The translations under genes were made by a program, and so were the position numbers. From assembly GCA_025210735.1 (NCBI GenBank), contig JAOARD010000014.1, positions 1 to 64,000 of the forward strand: 64,000 nt of DNA. Direction: 5' to 3'. Shown here one piece after another: positions 44,993 to 54,582 of this stretch. This DNA is from Bacteroidales bacterium. GTDB taxonomy: Bacteria; Bacteroidota; Bacteroidia; Bacteroidales; UBA6680. Positions within the stretch are counted from its first letter, which is position 1; each line of letters begins with the position of its first letter. The notes beneath the pieces are model-generated. The model searched no databases. It was given only the letters and a program-made list of their open reading frames with translations, and had not been told where the DNA came from.

Positions 44993-45844
44993 TTACTTGC
45001 TTCCCATATCAATAATCTCCTGAGTGAGTACAGCTGATTTAACAGTTTTTGTACATACTCCAAAAACACCAATTGCACCACCATTTAAGTTAGTATATAT
45101 ATTTGCCGGAGGCGAACTCATCATTGGATTATGATTTGCAGCCTGTTGTGCTGCATTCAGAAACTCGTAGTACTCATCAGATATATTCAGAAACTCAATA
45201 GATATTACATCAGATGCGGTAGCGGCCTCTGTTGGTTTTGTAAGATCCAGATTATATACCCACAGACCATTGTATGATATGTTGCCGTAATCTTTTTCAG
45301 TAAATAGGATATATTCTGTAAGTGTATCAGACACCATTATGTTATTCTTTATTGCTCTGCAAGCATAGTTGTTGCCATCTACGCTATTCTCCGCATGCAT
45401 ATATACCCTCACACTCTCTTTTTTATCGCTGTATGCAAGACTTATTTTAGCTATATTATCGCCCTCTTTAACTTTTGAGCTAGCTTCCAGATTGTATGAT
45501 TTACCCTCAAGAACAGCATTGGTAATTTTAAGGTTATATGTTATGTCCGGTTCAGCCTTAAATTTCTGATTGCTCTCATATACACCTGGTGTTGCTGTTT
45601 CTGTAAAAGTTTCTGTTATATTGTTGTAGGCAACAGTTATTTCTGCTCCTGACAGACCTTCCGGTGCTTTGTTACTGAAATAGTCAGATGTTCTTGTAAG
45701 GTTTATCTGTTGGTGTATAAATTCATCAGTAAGTATACCATTTACAACAATCTTAGGAGGTATTGTGTCTAATGTTAATTCGGTCTTCTCCTCGCACGAT
45801 TGCAAAAGAATTAATATTGTTGCTATTATATATAATCGTCTCAT
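44993..45844 (-). CDS. DUF4249-family outer-membrane lipoprotein
   Basis: A 283-residue lipoprotein (signal MRRLYIIATILILLQSC, Cys17). The sequence KIVVNGILTDEFIHQQINLTRTSDYF near residue 30 is typical of DUF4249, a family regularly encoded after a TonB-dependent receptor with a carboxypeptidase-like domain. It starts 4 bp after the receptor stop codon, so the two form an operon and probably a complex at the outer membrane. The transported ligand is unknown. Confidence 0.85.
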   Translation of the reverse strand: MRRLYIIATILILLQSCEEKTELTLDTIPPKIVVNGILTDEFIHQQINLTRTSDYFSNKAPEGLSGAEITVAYNNITETFTETATPGVYESNQKFKAEPDITYNLKITNAVLEGKSYNLEASSKVKEGDNIAKISLAYSDKKESVRVYMHAENSVDGNNYACRAIKNNIMVSDTLTEYILFTEKDYGNISYNGLWVYNLDLTKPTEAATASDVISIEFLNISDEYYEFLNAAQQAANHNPMMSSPPANIYTNLNGGAIGVFGVCTKTVKSAVLTQEIIDMGSK

Positions 45845-45848
45845 AGTA

Positions 45849-48179
45849 TCAGAATTTAAAGTTATATGTTATAGATGGTACAAATGTAAAGAGGTATGTT
45901 TTGTATGCATAAACAGTATGCGCCTCGTTCTTGTCAGAAGGTTTAAACGATATTGAGTAGGCATTTTTGCGTCCGTACAGGTTATACAGAGAGAAGTTCC
46001 ACTCACTCTGGAATCGCCTTTTAGGTTTAGATTTAAGTGTAACAGACAGATCCATTCTGTGGTAATCAGGCAGGCGCTCTGAGTTTTTGCTACCATATAC
46101 CGGAAGAATAGTATTGTCAACCTCAAATCGTTGATTTGGAAGTGTTACAGGTGCTCCTGTATTGTAAACCCATGTAAGCCCTACAGATAGTCTGTTTGTA
46201 ACATTCCAGTTTGCTGCAATATTCAGTACATGTGGTTTGTCAAATGGCGAGTTGTACTCATTACCATTATTTAGTTCTGGAATCTTTCTTCTGGCTTTTG
46301 AGTATGTATAACTTACCCATCCGGTAATTTTATTTGATGTATACGTACCCATAAACTCAAAACCATATGAGTATGAATCTCCAACCCTTAACTCACCTTC
46401 AAGTTTATTGTTCAGAACTAACTGAGCATGATCTTTAAAATCTATTGTGTTTTTCATATTCTTATAGAATACCTCCGTTGATAGCTCCAGTTTATTGTCA
46501 AACATATTTCTGAAGTATCCTACAGCCCACTGATCAGAGATCTGAGGTTTAACATTTGGCGATGCTGTAAACCATATATCTAGTGGAGAGCCTCCGTTTG
46601 AGTTTCTGGCAAGCTGCAAATACTGCATAGTTCTTGAGTAACTTGCTTTAACAGAGTTCTGATTATTTATTGTGTAGTTTACCCCAATACGAGGTTCTGC
46701 ACCTGAGTATGTATTAAAAACCTCGCCAGAAGGGTACGATACCGAGACATTTGATTCATAATTGTCGTCGTACTGATAAACAGTACCTTTACCTATATTC
46801 TGGAATATAGAGTATCTTAAACCTATAGTTGCTTTAAGGTTTTTAGCTATCTCATAATCGCCGGACAGATACAGAGCGTATTCCATTGAGTTCTGGTTAT
46901 GAATATCTTTGTTATCAAATATCTGGTTTGTTCCTGTATTCTCAAGATATCCCGGATTAAATCTGTGATATGTAGCTGATACACCATATTTAAGTTTAAG
47001 CTTATTCATGGCATAATGCGTAAAATCAAGCTTACCAGTGTAATCTTTTATCTTGGAGTTTATATCAACCCCCATTGTTTTATCCTCTGTTTTAAACCCC
47101 ATTTCGTAGTCGTAAACACTATGAATAAATGATAGGTTTGCAAACAGGTTTTGGTTAAAGATATGGTTCCATCTGGTTGTATAGGTCTGGTTTCCGAATC
47201 CCATTGATGCAAATGAACTACCGAATACATCACGGCCAAAGTATCCTGACATATATACTCTGTTGTTATCGTTTATCTTATAGTTTAGCTTTGTGTTAAG
47301 ATCGTAGAAGTATAGTTTACTGTCTTTCAAATCGTCATTATTCATTAACGGAATAAACAGATCGGCATATGTTCTTCTTCCGCTGATAAGGAAAGATCCT
47401 TTGTCTTTTACTATTGGTCCCTCTATTGTGAGTCTGCTGGCAATGGTACCAATACCACCTTTAGCCTCATACTTTTTATTGTTACCCTCTTTCATCCTGA
47501 CATCAAGCAACGATGATAATCTTCCGCCTGAATATGCAGGTATATTTCCTTTATACAGTTTCACATCTTTAATTACATCGTTATTAAATACAGAGAAGAA
47601 ACCCATCAGGTGACCGGCATTGTATACCGTAGCTTCATCTAAAAGTATCAGATTCTGGTCTACATCGCCACCTCTTACACTAAAACCAGTTGACCCTTCA
47701 GATACATTCTGCACACCGGGCAACATCTGTATACTTTTTAGTATGTCAACCTCACCCATAAATGATGGTAACGATTTTATTGTTTTAAGAGGGAGTGTAT
47801 TTACACTCATCTCAATAGAGGTTACATTTTTATCTTTCTTTTGCCCTACAACAACTACCTCTTCTAGTTTCTGTGTAGAGGGTTTAAGTTCAATATTTAG
47901 TTTCTTATCACTCTTAATATCTATTTCTAAATTTTTTGTCTCGTAACCAAGATACGAGAATGCAATTTTGTATACGCCCTCTTTTACCTTAATTGAATAG
48001 AAACCATACGAGTTGGTTGACACCCCAGCCTCTTCGGCTGCTATATAAGCAACTGCACCAATAAGGGCTTCTCCGGTTTCGGAATCAGATATTGTTCCGC
48101 TAAGTGTATAAACGCTTTGTGCTGTTGTACTTAATGTAAATAGGAGGAGAACGGTAAATACCGCAAATGTTTGTTTCAT
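45849..48179 (-). CDS. TonB-dependent receptor with carboxypeptidase-like N-terminal domain
   Basis: A 776-residue outer-membrane receptor with a signal peptide (ending TTAQ). Residues 22-105 are a carboxypeptidase-like regulatory domain (YTLSGTISDSETGEALIGA), then a plug domain (about 125-230; MPGVQNVSEGSTGFSVRGG) and a 22-strand-type barrel ending in YNFKF with the terminal Phe used for barrel insertion. The canonical SusC-type ANGVI motif is absent, so this is not a glycan SusC. It pairs with the DUF4249 lipoprotein. The ligand is not predictable. Confidence 0.92.
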   Translation of the reverse strand: MKQTFAVFTVLLLFTLSTTAQSVYTLSGTISDSETGEALIGAVAYIAAEEAGVSTNSYGFYSIKVKEGVYKIAFSYLGYETKNLEIDIKSDKKLNIELKPSTQKLEEVVVVGQKKDKNVTSIEMSVNTLPLKTIKSLPSFMGEVDILKSIQMLPGVQNVSEGSTGFSVRGGDVDQNLILLDEATVYNAGHLMGFFSVFNNDVIKDVKLYKGNIPAYSGGRLSSLLDVRMKEGNNKKYEAKGGIGTIASRLTIEGPIVKDKGSFLISGRRTYADLFIPLMNNDDLKDSKLYFYDLNTKLNYKINDNNRVYMSGYFGRDVFGSSFASMGFGNQTYTTRWNHIFNQNLFANLSFIHSVYDYEMGFKTEDKTMGVDINSKIKDYTGKLDFTHYAMNKLKLKYGVSATYHRFNPGYLENTGTNQIFDNKDIHNQNSMEYALYLSGDYEIAKNLKATIGLRYSIFQNIGKGTVYQYDDNYESNVSVSYPSGEVFNTYSGAEPRIGVNYTINNQNSVKASYSRTMQYLQLARNSNGGSPLDIWFTASPNVKPQISDQWAVGYFRNMFDNKLELSTEVFYKNMKNTIDFKDHAQLVLNNKLEGELRVGDSYSYGFEFMGTYTSNKITGWVSYTYSKARRKIPELNNGNEYNSPFDKPHVLNIAANWNVTNRLSVGLTWVYNTGAPVTLPNQRFEVDNTILPVYGSKNSERLPDYHRMDLSVTLKSKPKRRFQSEWNFSLYNLYGRKNAYSISFKPSDKNEAHTVYAYKTYLFTFVPSITYNFKF

Positions 48180-48600
48180 TTCTGTTCTATTAAATATTTA
48201 ACTGCTCTGATAACAAATAGTGTCAAAAGTTTAGTTGCCGAATATAAGAAATTATGAATTTCTTTTTTGTTAACGGGATATAAACTTTTGATGATTAAAA
48301 TACTATGTCGAAAACTGAATTAAAAACGGGTGATAGTTTATATTATTATAACAAAGTGTGAGTATTTTCCGTATAAACATTTGTAGATTGAGAAAAGCGA
48401 GTATATAAATTACTCAAAGTGTTAAATAAGAGTTTGTTAAATAATTAATAACTATGCAGGTATGGTTTATATTTTTACACTGATTGTACTCTTTTATTTG
48501 TATTGTTCTTAAAAAAGATTCAGGATACTAATCTCTGCAATATCTCATGTTATTAATATTTTAATTACTCAATTATTAATTAAAGTAATACCACACTGTT
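48180..48600. other. 421-bp divergent intergenic region
   Basis: No supported gene. An 8-bp hairpin AAGAAATT / AATTTCTT lies at 48246-48264 followed by T residues on the plus strand. No full promoter match was found for either the TonB receptor or the small membrane protein gene. Confidence 0.5.
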
Positions 48601-49017
48601 ATGAATTTAAGTAGAACGGAGAGATACTTATACTTAGCTGTAATTGTTTTAATTATAGTTGTTGTAGTGCTGTTTTTTGAGAGACGGGATACGGTAAAGT
48701 ATTATAAAACTATAAGCAAGAAGTATGAGGTTGCTGCTACAGTAGAAAATGAGAACCTGAAGCAGCAGGTAACAGAGCTTACAACAAAACTGGATAGTAC
48801 CCGTGTTGTTCTGGTTAGGGTAGATTCAGTATATAAAGAATTATTAAAAATTACCTATATAACTCATGAAAACAATAGATATGGTGAAGAAGGCGACTAT
48901 ATGCTTTATCTTCCTTCTGACAACGACGTTGATGTATTCACAAAGTATACGGAAGGTACTGGTAAAGGGAGACACGATGGTTCTGGTTCCGCTGCAGAGG
49001 ATAGAGATAGCAAATGA
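48601..49017 (+). CDS. Small membrane-anchored coiled-coil protein
   Basis: A 138-residue protein with one N-terminal membrane helix (about 8-27) and a periplasmic coiled coil (about 35-85, LKQQVTELTTKLDSTRVVLV). The last 50 residues overlap, in another frame, the start of the next gene and are low in complexity, so their sequence may be dictated by that gene. The architecture recalls inner-membrane spanins of phages, but no family is recognised and no phage genes are nearby. Confidence 0.6.
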   Translation: MNLSRTERYLYLAVIVLIIVVVVLFFERRDTVKYYKTISKKYEVAATVENENLKQQVTELTTKLDSTRVVLVRVDSVYKELLKITYITHENNRYGEEGDYMLYLPSDNDVDVFTKYTEGTGKGRHDGSGSAAEDRDSK

Positions 49018-49315
49018 TATGTTCAGGGATCTTGCAGTGGCTGAGGATAAACTGTGTGTTTTAGGAGATCAGCTATTGCAATCTGATAGTGTAATATCAC
49101 AGCTATATATTCTTAATAAACAGTATTATAAGGATAGTCAGAAGTACAGAGACATGGTTCATGACCAGAAGAAGGATCTGCGTGTTATGGAGCAGAGGGT
49201 TATAGAGTCTGAGCAGGAGAAAAAGGATGCAAAGAAGCGGTTAAGACGATCGAATTATACGTCGGTGGTACTTGCCGGAGCTTGTGCACTGTTAATTGTT
49301 CTTTCAGTATTATAG
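48866..49315 (+). CDS. Small exported coiled-coil protein with C-terminal membrane helix, out-of-frame overlap
   Basis: A 149-residue protein with a clear signal peptide (MVKKATICFIFLLTTTLMYSQ), a long coiled-coil middle (about 50-125) and a C-terminal membrane helix (132-149). It overlaps the preceding gene by 152 bp in the +1 frame relative to it. The layout (signal, VPLQRIEIAN start, KDS repeats, basic segment, tail helix) resembles small proteins of Bacteroidota phage lysis or structural cassettes, by memory only. It is probably cotranslated with its partner. Confidence 0.6.
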   Translation: MKTIDMVKKATICFIFLLTTTLMYSQSIRKVLVKGDTMVLVPLQRIEIANDMFRDLAVAEDKLCVLGDQLLQSDSVISQLYILNKQYYKDSQKYRDMVHDQKKDLRVMEQRVIESEQEKKDAKKRLRRSNYTSVVLAGACALLIVLSVL

Positions 49316-49415
49316 CTACTATGTTACATATAAGTGGAAACAATTTAGTTTCAGTAAGTTTTAATATGTTATTGTTTAATGTTGCTTGCAGCATGCAAGT
49401 AAATAGACAGTTTTC

Positions 49416-49446
49416 TTGCGGGCTCTGAATAGCTTTCTTATTTTTG
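49416..49446 (+). promoter_or_regulatory. Promoter of the threonine aldolase gene
   Basis: TTG at 49416-49418, a 20-bp spacer, TATTTTTG at 49439-49446. The -7 box ends 12 bp before the ATG at 49459, predicting a very short 5' leader. Confidence 0.65.
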
Positions 49447-49458
49447 ATATAAAAAGAT

Positions 49459-50481
49459 ATGAGGAGCTTTGCAAGTGATAATAACTCTGGTGTACACTCT
49501 GATATAATAGATGCTATTACGAGTGCAAATACACAACATACTATAGCATATGGCGATGATGTGTATACACATGAAGCTGAGCAGGTATTTAAAAATCTGT
49601 TTAAAGCTGATGTGGATGTGTATTTTACCTTTTTAGGAACCGGTGCAAATGTGCTTGCAATGAAGAGTTCTGCTCAATCTTTTAATTCTGTTATTTGCGC
49701 TGATACAGCTCATATAAATGTAGATGAGTGTGGTGCTGTACAGAATTTTACCGGGGCTTCATTAAAATGTTTACCATCGGTAAATGGAAAGATATCTGTT
49801 TCTGATATTGCAAAAGAGTTGCATAGCATTGGAGATGAACATCATTCTCAACCATCTGTAGTAAGTATATCGCAGCCAACCGAGTTAGGAACACTGTATA
49901 GTGTTGATGAGATAAGGGCTATTTGTGATTTTGCACATGCGCATAATCTTATTGTACATGTAGATGGAGCACGAATAGCAAATGCTGTTGCTGCAATAAA
50001 TGTTCCGATTAATGAGATGATAACAGATACGGGTGTCGATCTTTTATCGTTTGGAGGTACAAAGAATGGTATGATGTATGGTGAGGCTTTAGTAGTATTT
50101 AATAAGAGTTTATCAGCTAATGTTAAGTATTTCAGAAAACAGGCAATGCAGTTATCATCTAAGATGCGTTTTATCAGTGCACAGTTTACAGTGTTGCTTA
50201 ATAACAACCTGTATATACAGCTGGCTAAGCATTCTAATAGTATGACTAAGTTGTTACAAAGTAAGTTAAATGAAATTTCTCAGATAAAAATTACCCGACC
50301 TATTGAAACAAATGCTATCTTTGCCAAGGTTCCGGTTAGTTTAATAGAGCCGTTAAGGGAAAAATATTTCTTTTATACCTGGAATGAGGAGGAAAACGAA
50401 GTTAGATGGATGACATCGTTTGATACGACTGAAGAGGATATTGAGGATTTTGTTAGTTGTATAAAGGATGTAATAGGTTAA
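49459..50481 (+). CDS. ltaE: Low-specificity L-threonine aldolase
   Basis: A 340-residue PLP enzyme of fold type I that splits threonine or allo-threonine into glycine and acetaldehyde. The PLP Lys202 is in SFGGTKNG, and Asp169 in HVDGAR binds the pyridine nitrogen. The N-terminus FASDNNSGVHSDIIDAI is typical. The length fits the family. The following beta-lactamase-fold gene starts 12 bp after its stop. Confidence 0.93.
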   Translation: MRSFASDNNSGVHSDIIDAITSANTQHTIAYGDDVYTHEAEQVFKNLFKADVDVYFTFLGTGANVLAMKSSAQSFNSVICADTAHINVDECGAVQNFTGASLKCLPSVNGKISVSDIAKELHSIGDEHHSQPSVVSISQPTELGTLYSVDEIRAICDFAHAHNLIVHVDGARIANAVAAINVPINEMITDTGVDLLSFGGTKNGMMYGEALVVFNKSLSANVKYFRKQAMQLSSKMRFISAQFTVLLNNNLYIQLAKHSNSMTKLLQSKLNEISQIKITRPIETNAIFAKVPVSLIEPLREKYFFYTWNEEENEVRWMTSFDTTEEDIEDFVSCIKDVIG

Positions 50482-50492
50482 GGAGAGTATTT

Positions 50493-51752
50493 GTGAAGCG
50501 AGTTAAGGTTGTTGTGTTTTTACTATGTATTTTTGTTGGCAGTTGTAACAGAAAGACAACTGATGACAGAGTTTATATTGAACCTGTATCAGACAGATGG
50601 ATATTTGGGTTGAGTAATGATTCTATACCGCAGGGAGTATTCGGTAAATTCGATAAAGAGATTTCTAAATTTTTAGATAAGTGGCAGATTAAAGGTGCTG
50701 CATTTGGGGTCATGCGCAATGACAGTCTTCTTTATGCAAGAGGATTTGGTTATTCAGATGTTGAAGCAGGCGAGGCTATGCAACCTTATCATATGATGAG
50801 GCTTGCAAGTGTATCTAAACTGATTACAGGAATAGCTGTTCTTAAACTGGTAGAGGAGGGGAAGCTTAAGTTATCAGGTAAGGTATTCGGACGCAAAGGT
50901 TATTTGAATGATCTGAAATACCAGAACTATGTAGATAAGAGAGTTGAGCAGATTACTGTTGATAATCTGCTTAGACACAGAGCCGGATGGACCAGTAGAT
51001 GGGGAGACCAGATGTTTATGCCGCATACAGTTGCAAATACTCTGAAGATTGATATGCCACCGTCATTAGATGATATTATACTGTTTGCACTAGGCAAGAA
51101 ATTACATTATAAACCTGGGGCATATAGCTCATATAGTAATCTGGGGTATGCTATTTTAGGAAAGGTAATAGAGAAGGTTTCTGGCATGAATTACGAGAAT
51201 TACGTGCGTGAAAAAGTACTAGCACCTATAGGAATACACCATTTTTATATTGGCGGAAATACACTGACTGAACGCAGACAGAATGAGGTAAAGTACTATG
51301 AACAGCAGGATGCACTACTTGTGAGGAGTATATATAATAGCAAAGACTCTGTTTTAAAATCGTATGGAGGGAATGATATTAAATGTTTGGGTGCTGCCGG
51401 AGGTTGGATAGGCAATGTGCCTGAACTTCTAAAACTTGTAGCTTCTGTGAATCTGGATGATGGATATCCGGATATGCTTAGTAAAGAGTCTGTAGAGACT
51501 ATGGTTGATTATAAGCAGGGATATAGCCCTATAGGTTGGCGAAGAGTTACGGCTTATGGCTGGTGGCGTACCGGAACACTGGCAGGAACATCTGCACTAA
51601 TATATAAAGGATACGATGGACTTACATGGGTTTTTATTACAAACACAAGTGCATGGAACGGGTCTCGATTTCCGTGGAAGATATATTATAAAGTGAATAG
51701 TGAGCTAAAAAAGATATCCAACTATCCTAAAGTCAATATGTTCGAAATGTAG
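50493..51752 (+). CDS. Serine beta-lactamase-fold lipoprotein (class C-like hydrolase)
   Basis: The start is placed at GTG 50493, preceded by AGGAGAG, because the protein then begins with a proper lipoprotein signal (MKRVKVVVFLLCIFVGSC, Cys18). A frame from a TTG at 50457 lies inside the threonine aldolase gene and adds a non-signal extension. The mature protein has the SxxK motif SVSK (Ser106, Lys109) and YSN (Tyr214-Asn216) of the beta-lactamase/PBP4-like family, and ends with a segment rich in Trp. It may be an esterase, peptidase or penicillin-binding protein; true beta-lactamase activity is not implied. Confidence 0.88.
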   Translation: MKRVKVVVFLLCIFVGSCNRKTTDDRVYIEPVSDRWIFGLSNDSIPQGVFGKFDKEISKFLDKWQIKGAAFGVMRNDSLLYARGFGYSDVEAGEAMQPYHMMRLASVSKLITGIAVLKLVEEGKLKLSGKVFGRKGYLNDLKYQNYVDKRVEQITVDNLLRHRAGWTSRWGDQMFMPHTVANTLKIDMPPSLDDIILFALGKKLHYKPGAYSSYSNLGYAILGKVIEKVSGMNYENYVREKVLAPIGIHHFYIGGNTLTERRQNEVKYYEQQDALLVRSIYNSKDSVLKSYGGNDIKCLGAAGGWIGNVPELLKLVASVNLDDGYPDMLSKESVETMVDYKQGYSPIGWRRVTAYGWWRTGTLAGTSALIYKGYDGLTWVFITNTSAWNGSRFPWKIYYKVNSELKKISNYPKVNMFEM

Positions 51753-51817
51753 ATATATACTTGACATGAAATGTTTTTATAGTTAAATTGTATTAATTAA
51801 TTATAAAAACTAGTATT

Positions 51818-52822
51818 ATGAAATTTTTACGAGGATTATTATTTACCGTGATAGCCGTAATTATATTGATACTTGTAGTAGCAATATTTTTACCAGCAGA
51901 GGTAAATGTTTCGCGAAAGATTATGATAGCAAAGCCTGTACAACACGTGTACAGCATGGCTGTTGATTTTAATCATCGCACAAAATGGGATCCATGGTTA
52001 AAGATGGATCCGAATGCAGAGACCAATATTGTAACTGTTGATGGCTTTATTGGTAGCAAATATAGCTGGAAGGGTAATGAGATTGGTAGTGGAGAGATGG
52101 TTATTCAGGAGGTTAAGCCTAACGAGTATATAAAGTCATCGATAAAGTTTTTTGAGCAGGACTCTGAAGGTGTTGTAGAGTGGATGTTTAAAGAGATTGA
52201 TACTGGGTCTGAAGTTGAGTGGAAATTTTCCAGTAATGTATCCTATCCTATAGGACGTATTTTTGGTGTAATAATGAAGGGTATGCTTAAATCGCAGCTT
52301 GACGAAGGACTTAAGGGTATAAAAAAACTCTGCGATAATGAGCCATATGTTATGTTTAAATCTGATCCTCCTACCTTGGGAGATCTTCCTGAGATATATG
52401 CGCTTGTACTTGAGCGTAAAGGTAATATGAAAGATATAAAGAAGATAATGGAGGAAGGATATACCTTATTGGGAACCGAGCTTAAGAATCAAGGATTGGA
52501 GCCAGTAGGTCCATTTTTCTCACACTATATTTCATATACTGAGAACGGAGATGTAGAGTTAGAGATAGGTGTTCCTATTCCGGAAAGAGGAAAGGCTTCA
52601 GGAGATCTTGTTACACGTGAATACCCAATGCAAAAGGTTGTAATGACCCATCATTACGGACCTTATGATAAACTGATGCAAACTTATTCTAAGATGCAGG
52701 ACTATATAAAGGATAATGGTATAAGCATTAATAATACGGCATGGGAGTTTTATCTTACAGATCCGTCTATAGAGAAAAACCCTAATAACTGGATTACCAA
52801 ACTGGCATTTCCTATTGAGTAA
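51818..52822 (+). CDS. Membrane-anchored SRPBCC domain fused to a GyrI-like ligand-binding domain
   Basis: A 334-residue protein with an N-terminal membrane helix (about 5-27), an SRPBCC/polyketide-cyclase-like domain (30-175; VNVSRKIMIAKPVQHVYSMAVDF) and a C-terminal GyrI-like small-molecule-binding domain (190-334; LVTREYPMQKVVMTHHYGPYDKL). Both domains bind hydrophobic or cationic small molecules. The combination occurs in other Bacteroidota; its role is unknown. Confidence 0.85.
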   Translation: MKFLRGLLFTVIAVIILILVVAIFLPAEVNVSRKIMIAKPVQHVYSMAVDFNHRTKWDPWLKMDPNAETNIVTVDGFIGSKYSWKGNEIGSGEMVIQEVKPNEYIKSSIKFFEQDSEGVVEWMFKEIDTGSEVEWKFSSNVSYPIGRIFGVIMKGMLKSQLDEGLKGIKKLCDNEPYVMFKSDPPTLGDLPEIYALVLERKGNMKDIKKIMEEGYTLLGTELKNQGLEPVGPFFSHYISYTENGDVELEIGVPIPERGKASGDLVTREYPMQKVVMTHHYGPYDKLMQTYSKMQDYIKDNGISINNTAWEFYLTDPSIEKNPNNWITKLAFPIE

Positions 52823-52832
52823 ATTATACTAA

Positions 52833-52860
52833 AAAGGAGTCTTATATCTGAGACTCCTTT
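52833..52860. terminator. Bidirectional terminator between convergent genes
   Basis: AAAGGAGTCT / AGACTCCTTT, a 10-bp stem with an 8-nt loop. It overlaps the stop codon of the LON-domain gene on the minus strand. Confidence 0.85.
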
Positions 52861-53443
52861 AACAACTATTCTTAGATTGATACTTTATTGCCATAATCAT
52901 TTTTAATTGCTTTAACAGAGCCGACTGTTTTTGGGCTATGTTTTTTGTTGCAATAATATTGTATTTATCAATAGAGGTCATTCCTATACATCTTATAATA
53001 TCTGTAATAAGATGAGTATACTTCTCTACTTTTGAGATATGTTGCAGATTCAGTTTCTGCTTTGAGCTGTTTAAGATATCAATAAGCTCTTTGTCCTGAA
53101 TTGTTGCTTTATTATCTATATTTAGAACCTCTGCACTGTCCGGAATATTTTTGTCTGTACCGTTCTTAAATCCAATTAACTTAAAGTTAGAAACGCACTC
53201 AACCGTAAGAACAAAATCTTCGTCGTTATTTCTCTTTATAAGATCTTTAACCCGCACTAAAGAACCGTATGGTTTCATTTCTGATTGAACTATGTACGGA
53301 ATGGCAAAATAAGTATCCTCGGGTTTATCGTCGTTAATTATTTTTTTTACTCTGTCTTCAAATATATATATGGGCATTTTCTCGCCTGGGACAAGAAAAA
53401 GACTCATTGGTATTGCTGAAACTATATTGTTACTTTCTGTCAT
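52859..53443 (-). CDS. LON substrate-binding domain-like protein
   Basis: A 194-residue protein whose start SAIPMSLFLVPGEKMPIYIFEDRVKKII matches the N-terminal domain of Lon proteases (substrate-binding LON domain), and whose C-terminal 80 residues are helical. There is no ATPase or protease domain. Stand-alone LON proteins may bind unfolded proteins, but their role is not established. It lies 83 bp downstream of the histidine kinase gene and could be cotranscribed. Confidence 0.75.
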   Translation of the reverse strand: MTESNNIVSAIPMSLFLVPGEKMPIYIFEDRVKKIINDDKPEDTYFAIPYIVQSEMKPYGSLVRVKDLIKRNNDEDFVLTVECVSNFKLIGFKNGTDKNIPDSAEVLNIDNKATIQDKELIDILNSSKQKLNLQHISKVEKYTHLITDIIRCIGMTSIDKYNIIATKNIAQKQSALLKQLKMIMAIKYQSKNSC

Positions 53444-53526
53444 TGCTACTTTTATGATTCCTATACAAAACAGTGTGTTTTAATAAAAGTTCACAAAATT
53501 AGCAGAAAGATTTGATAAGTATAAAT

Positions 53527-54582
53527 TTATTTGGGGATTCTGAAGAAAAATGATGATCCTTTACTCTCTTCGCTTTTGAACCATAGTTCGCCATTGTGTT
53601 TGTTTATAAAATCGTGGCATAATAACAGACCCAGCCCTGTTCCTTTCTCTTTGTTAGTTCCAAAGCTATCTTTTTGTTTTGTATTTGTAAGCAGATTAAG
53701 CTGTTTGTGTATTGGTATTCCAATGCCATTATCTTTTATCTCAAATTCAAAAGCGTTGTTATTTTCATGAACACAAACCTCAATAGTACCATATTCATGT
53801 GTAAACTTAACTGCATTAGTTAAAAGGTTACGCAGAATAGTAAATATCATGTTTTTATCGCACTCAATGAATCTGCATTGTTTGTTTCTGAATATAATGG
53901 TAATGTTCTTAGAGTAAGACATTGGTCTTATAAAGTTTATGCAGTCGTCAATAAGCTCAATGATATCAACCTGTTCCGGTTCATATGTAATTTTATCTGT
54001 CTGCGATTGAGTCCATAATAGAGTATTTTCAAGCAGATTATAACAAGAACTGGAACTCTCCATTATCATCTTAATGAATTGTTGTTTTGTAGTATCGTCA
54101 TAGTTATTATAATCTCTATATAATAGCTCAGAGAATCCGAAAATAGTATTTAACGGATTCTTAAAATCGTGGGCAACAATCTTAAGGAAATTCTCTTTTG
54201 TTTTACTTTTGTGAATAGCAGAGTTTTTTTCCTCTATAGTTTTAGTTATATCATGAAATGATAGTATGCTAAAACGGTTTGATATATGTTTGTGAGATAC
54301 AGATAAATATCTGCTTGTGTTATCTGATGTATTAAATCTATAATACTCTTTATCAATACTGTTATTTTTCAGATCATCAACAAACGATTCTGATAATGTA
54401 TTTATATTGTAGTTAACTACCTTGCCTAGTACTTTATACGATAAAGTGTTTTGCAGAATGATAGTTAATGTCTCATCAACAATTACAGATGCTGATGGGA
54501 TATCTTCAATCGTTTCTGAATACCTGTTTAGTAGTTCTGTATGGCTACTATTTTGTTTATATGTATCTGTATTAATGCTCAT
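53527..54582 (-). CDS. Soluble PAS-type sensor histidine kinase
   Basis: A 351-residue protein with a PAS-like domain (about 20-115), a HisKA dimerisation segment with His138 in IVAHDFKNPLN, and an HATPase domain with N-box LRNLLTNAVKFTHE, G1 DNGIGIP and G2 GTNKEKGTGLGLLL. It has no membrane helix, so it senses a cytoplasmic signal or a bound ligand. No response regulator is adjacent; its partner is elsewhere. Confidence 0.9.
   Translation of the reverse strand: MSINTDTYKQNSSHTELLNRYSETIEDIPSASVIVDETLTIILQNTLSYKVLGKVVNYNINTLSESFVDDLKNNSIDKEYYRFNTSDNTSRYLSVSHKHISNRFSILSFHDITKTIEEKNSAIHKSKTKENFLKIVAHDFKNPLNTIFGFSELLYRDYNNYDDTTKQQFIKMIMESSSSCYNLLENTLLWTQSQTDKITYEPEQVDIIELIDDCINFIRPMSYSKNITIIFRNKQCRFIECDKNMIFTILRNLLTNAVKFTHEYGTIEVCVHENNNAFEFEIKDNGIGIPIHKQLNLLTNTKQKDSFGTNKEKGTGLGLLLCHDFINKHNGELWFKSEESKGSSFFFRIPK

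Noticed and set aside
48601..49315. A single gene split by a frameshift
   Set aside because: The second frame has its own ATG and complete signal peptide, and the first has its own full membrane anchor and coiled coil, so two separate genes fit better.
50457..50492. Longer N-terminus for the beta-lactamase-fold protein
   Set aside because: It would start at TTG inside the threonine aldolase gene and bury the lipoprotein signal; the GTG at 50493 has a purine-rich site upstream.
51763..51785. TTGACA-like motif upstream of the SRPBCC-GyrI gene
   Set aside because: The following TATAGT is only about 11 bp away, and Bacteroidota do not use the sigma-70 TTGACA/TATAAT consensus.
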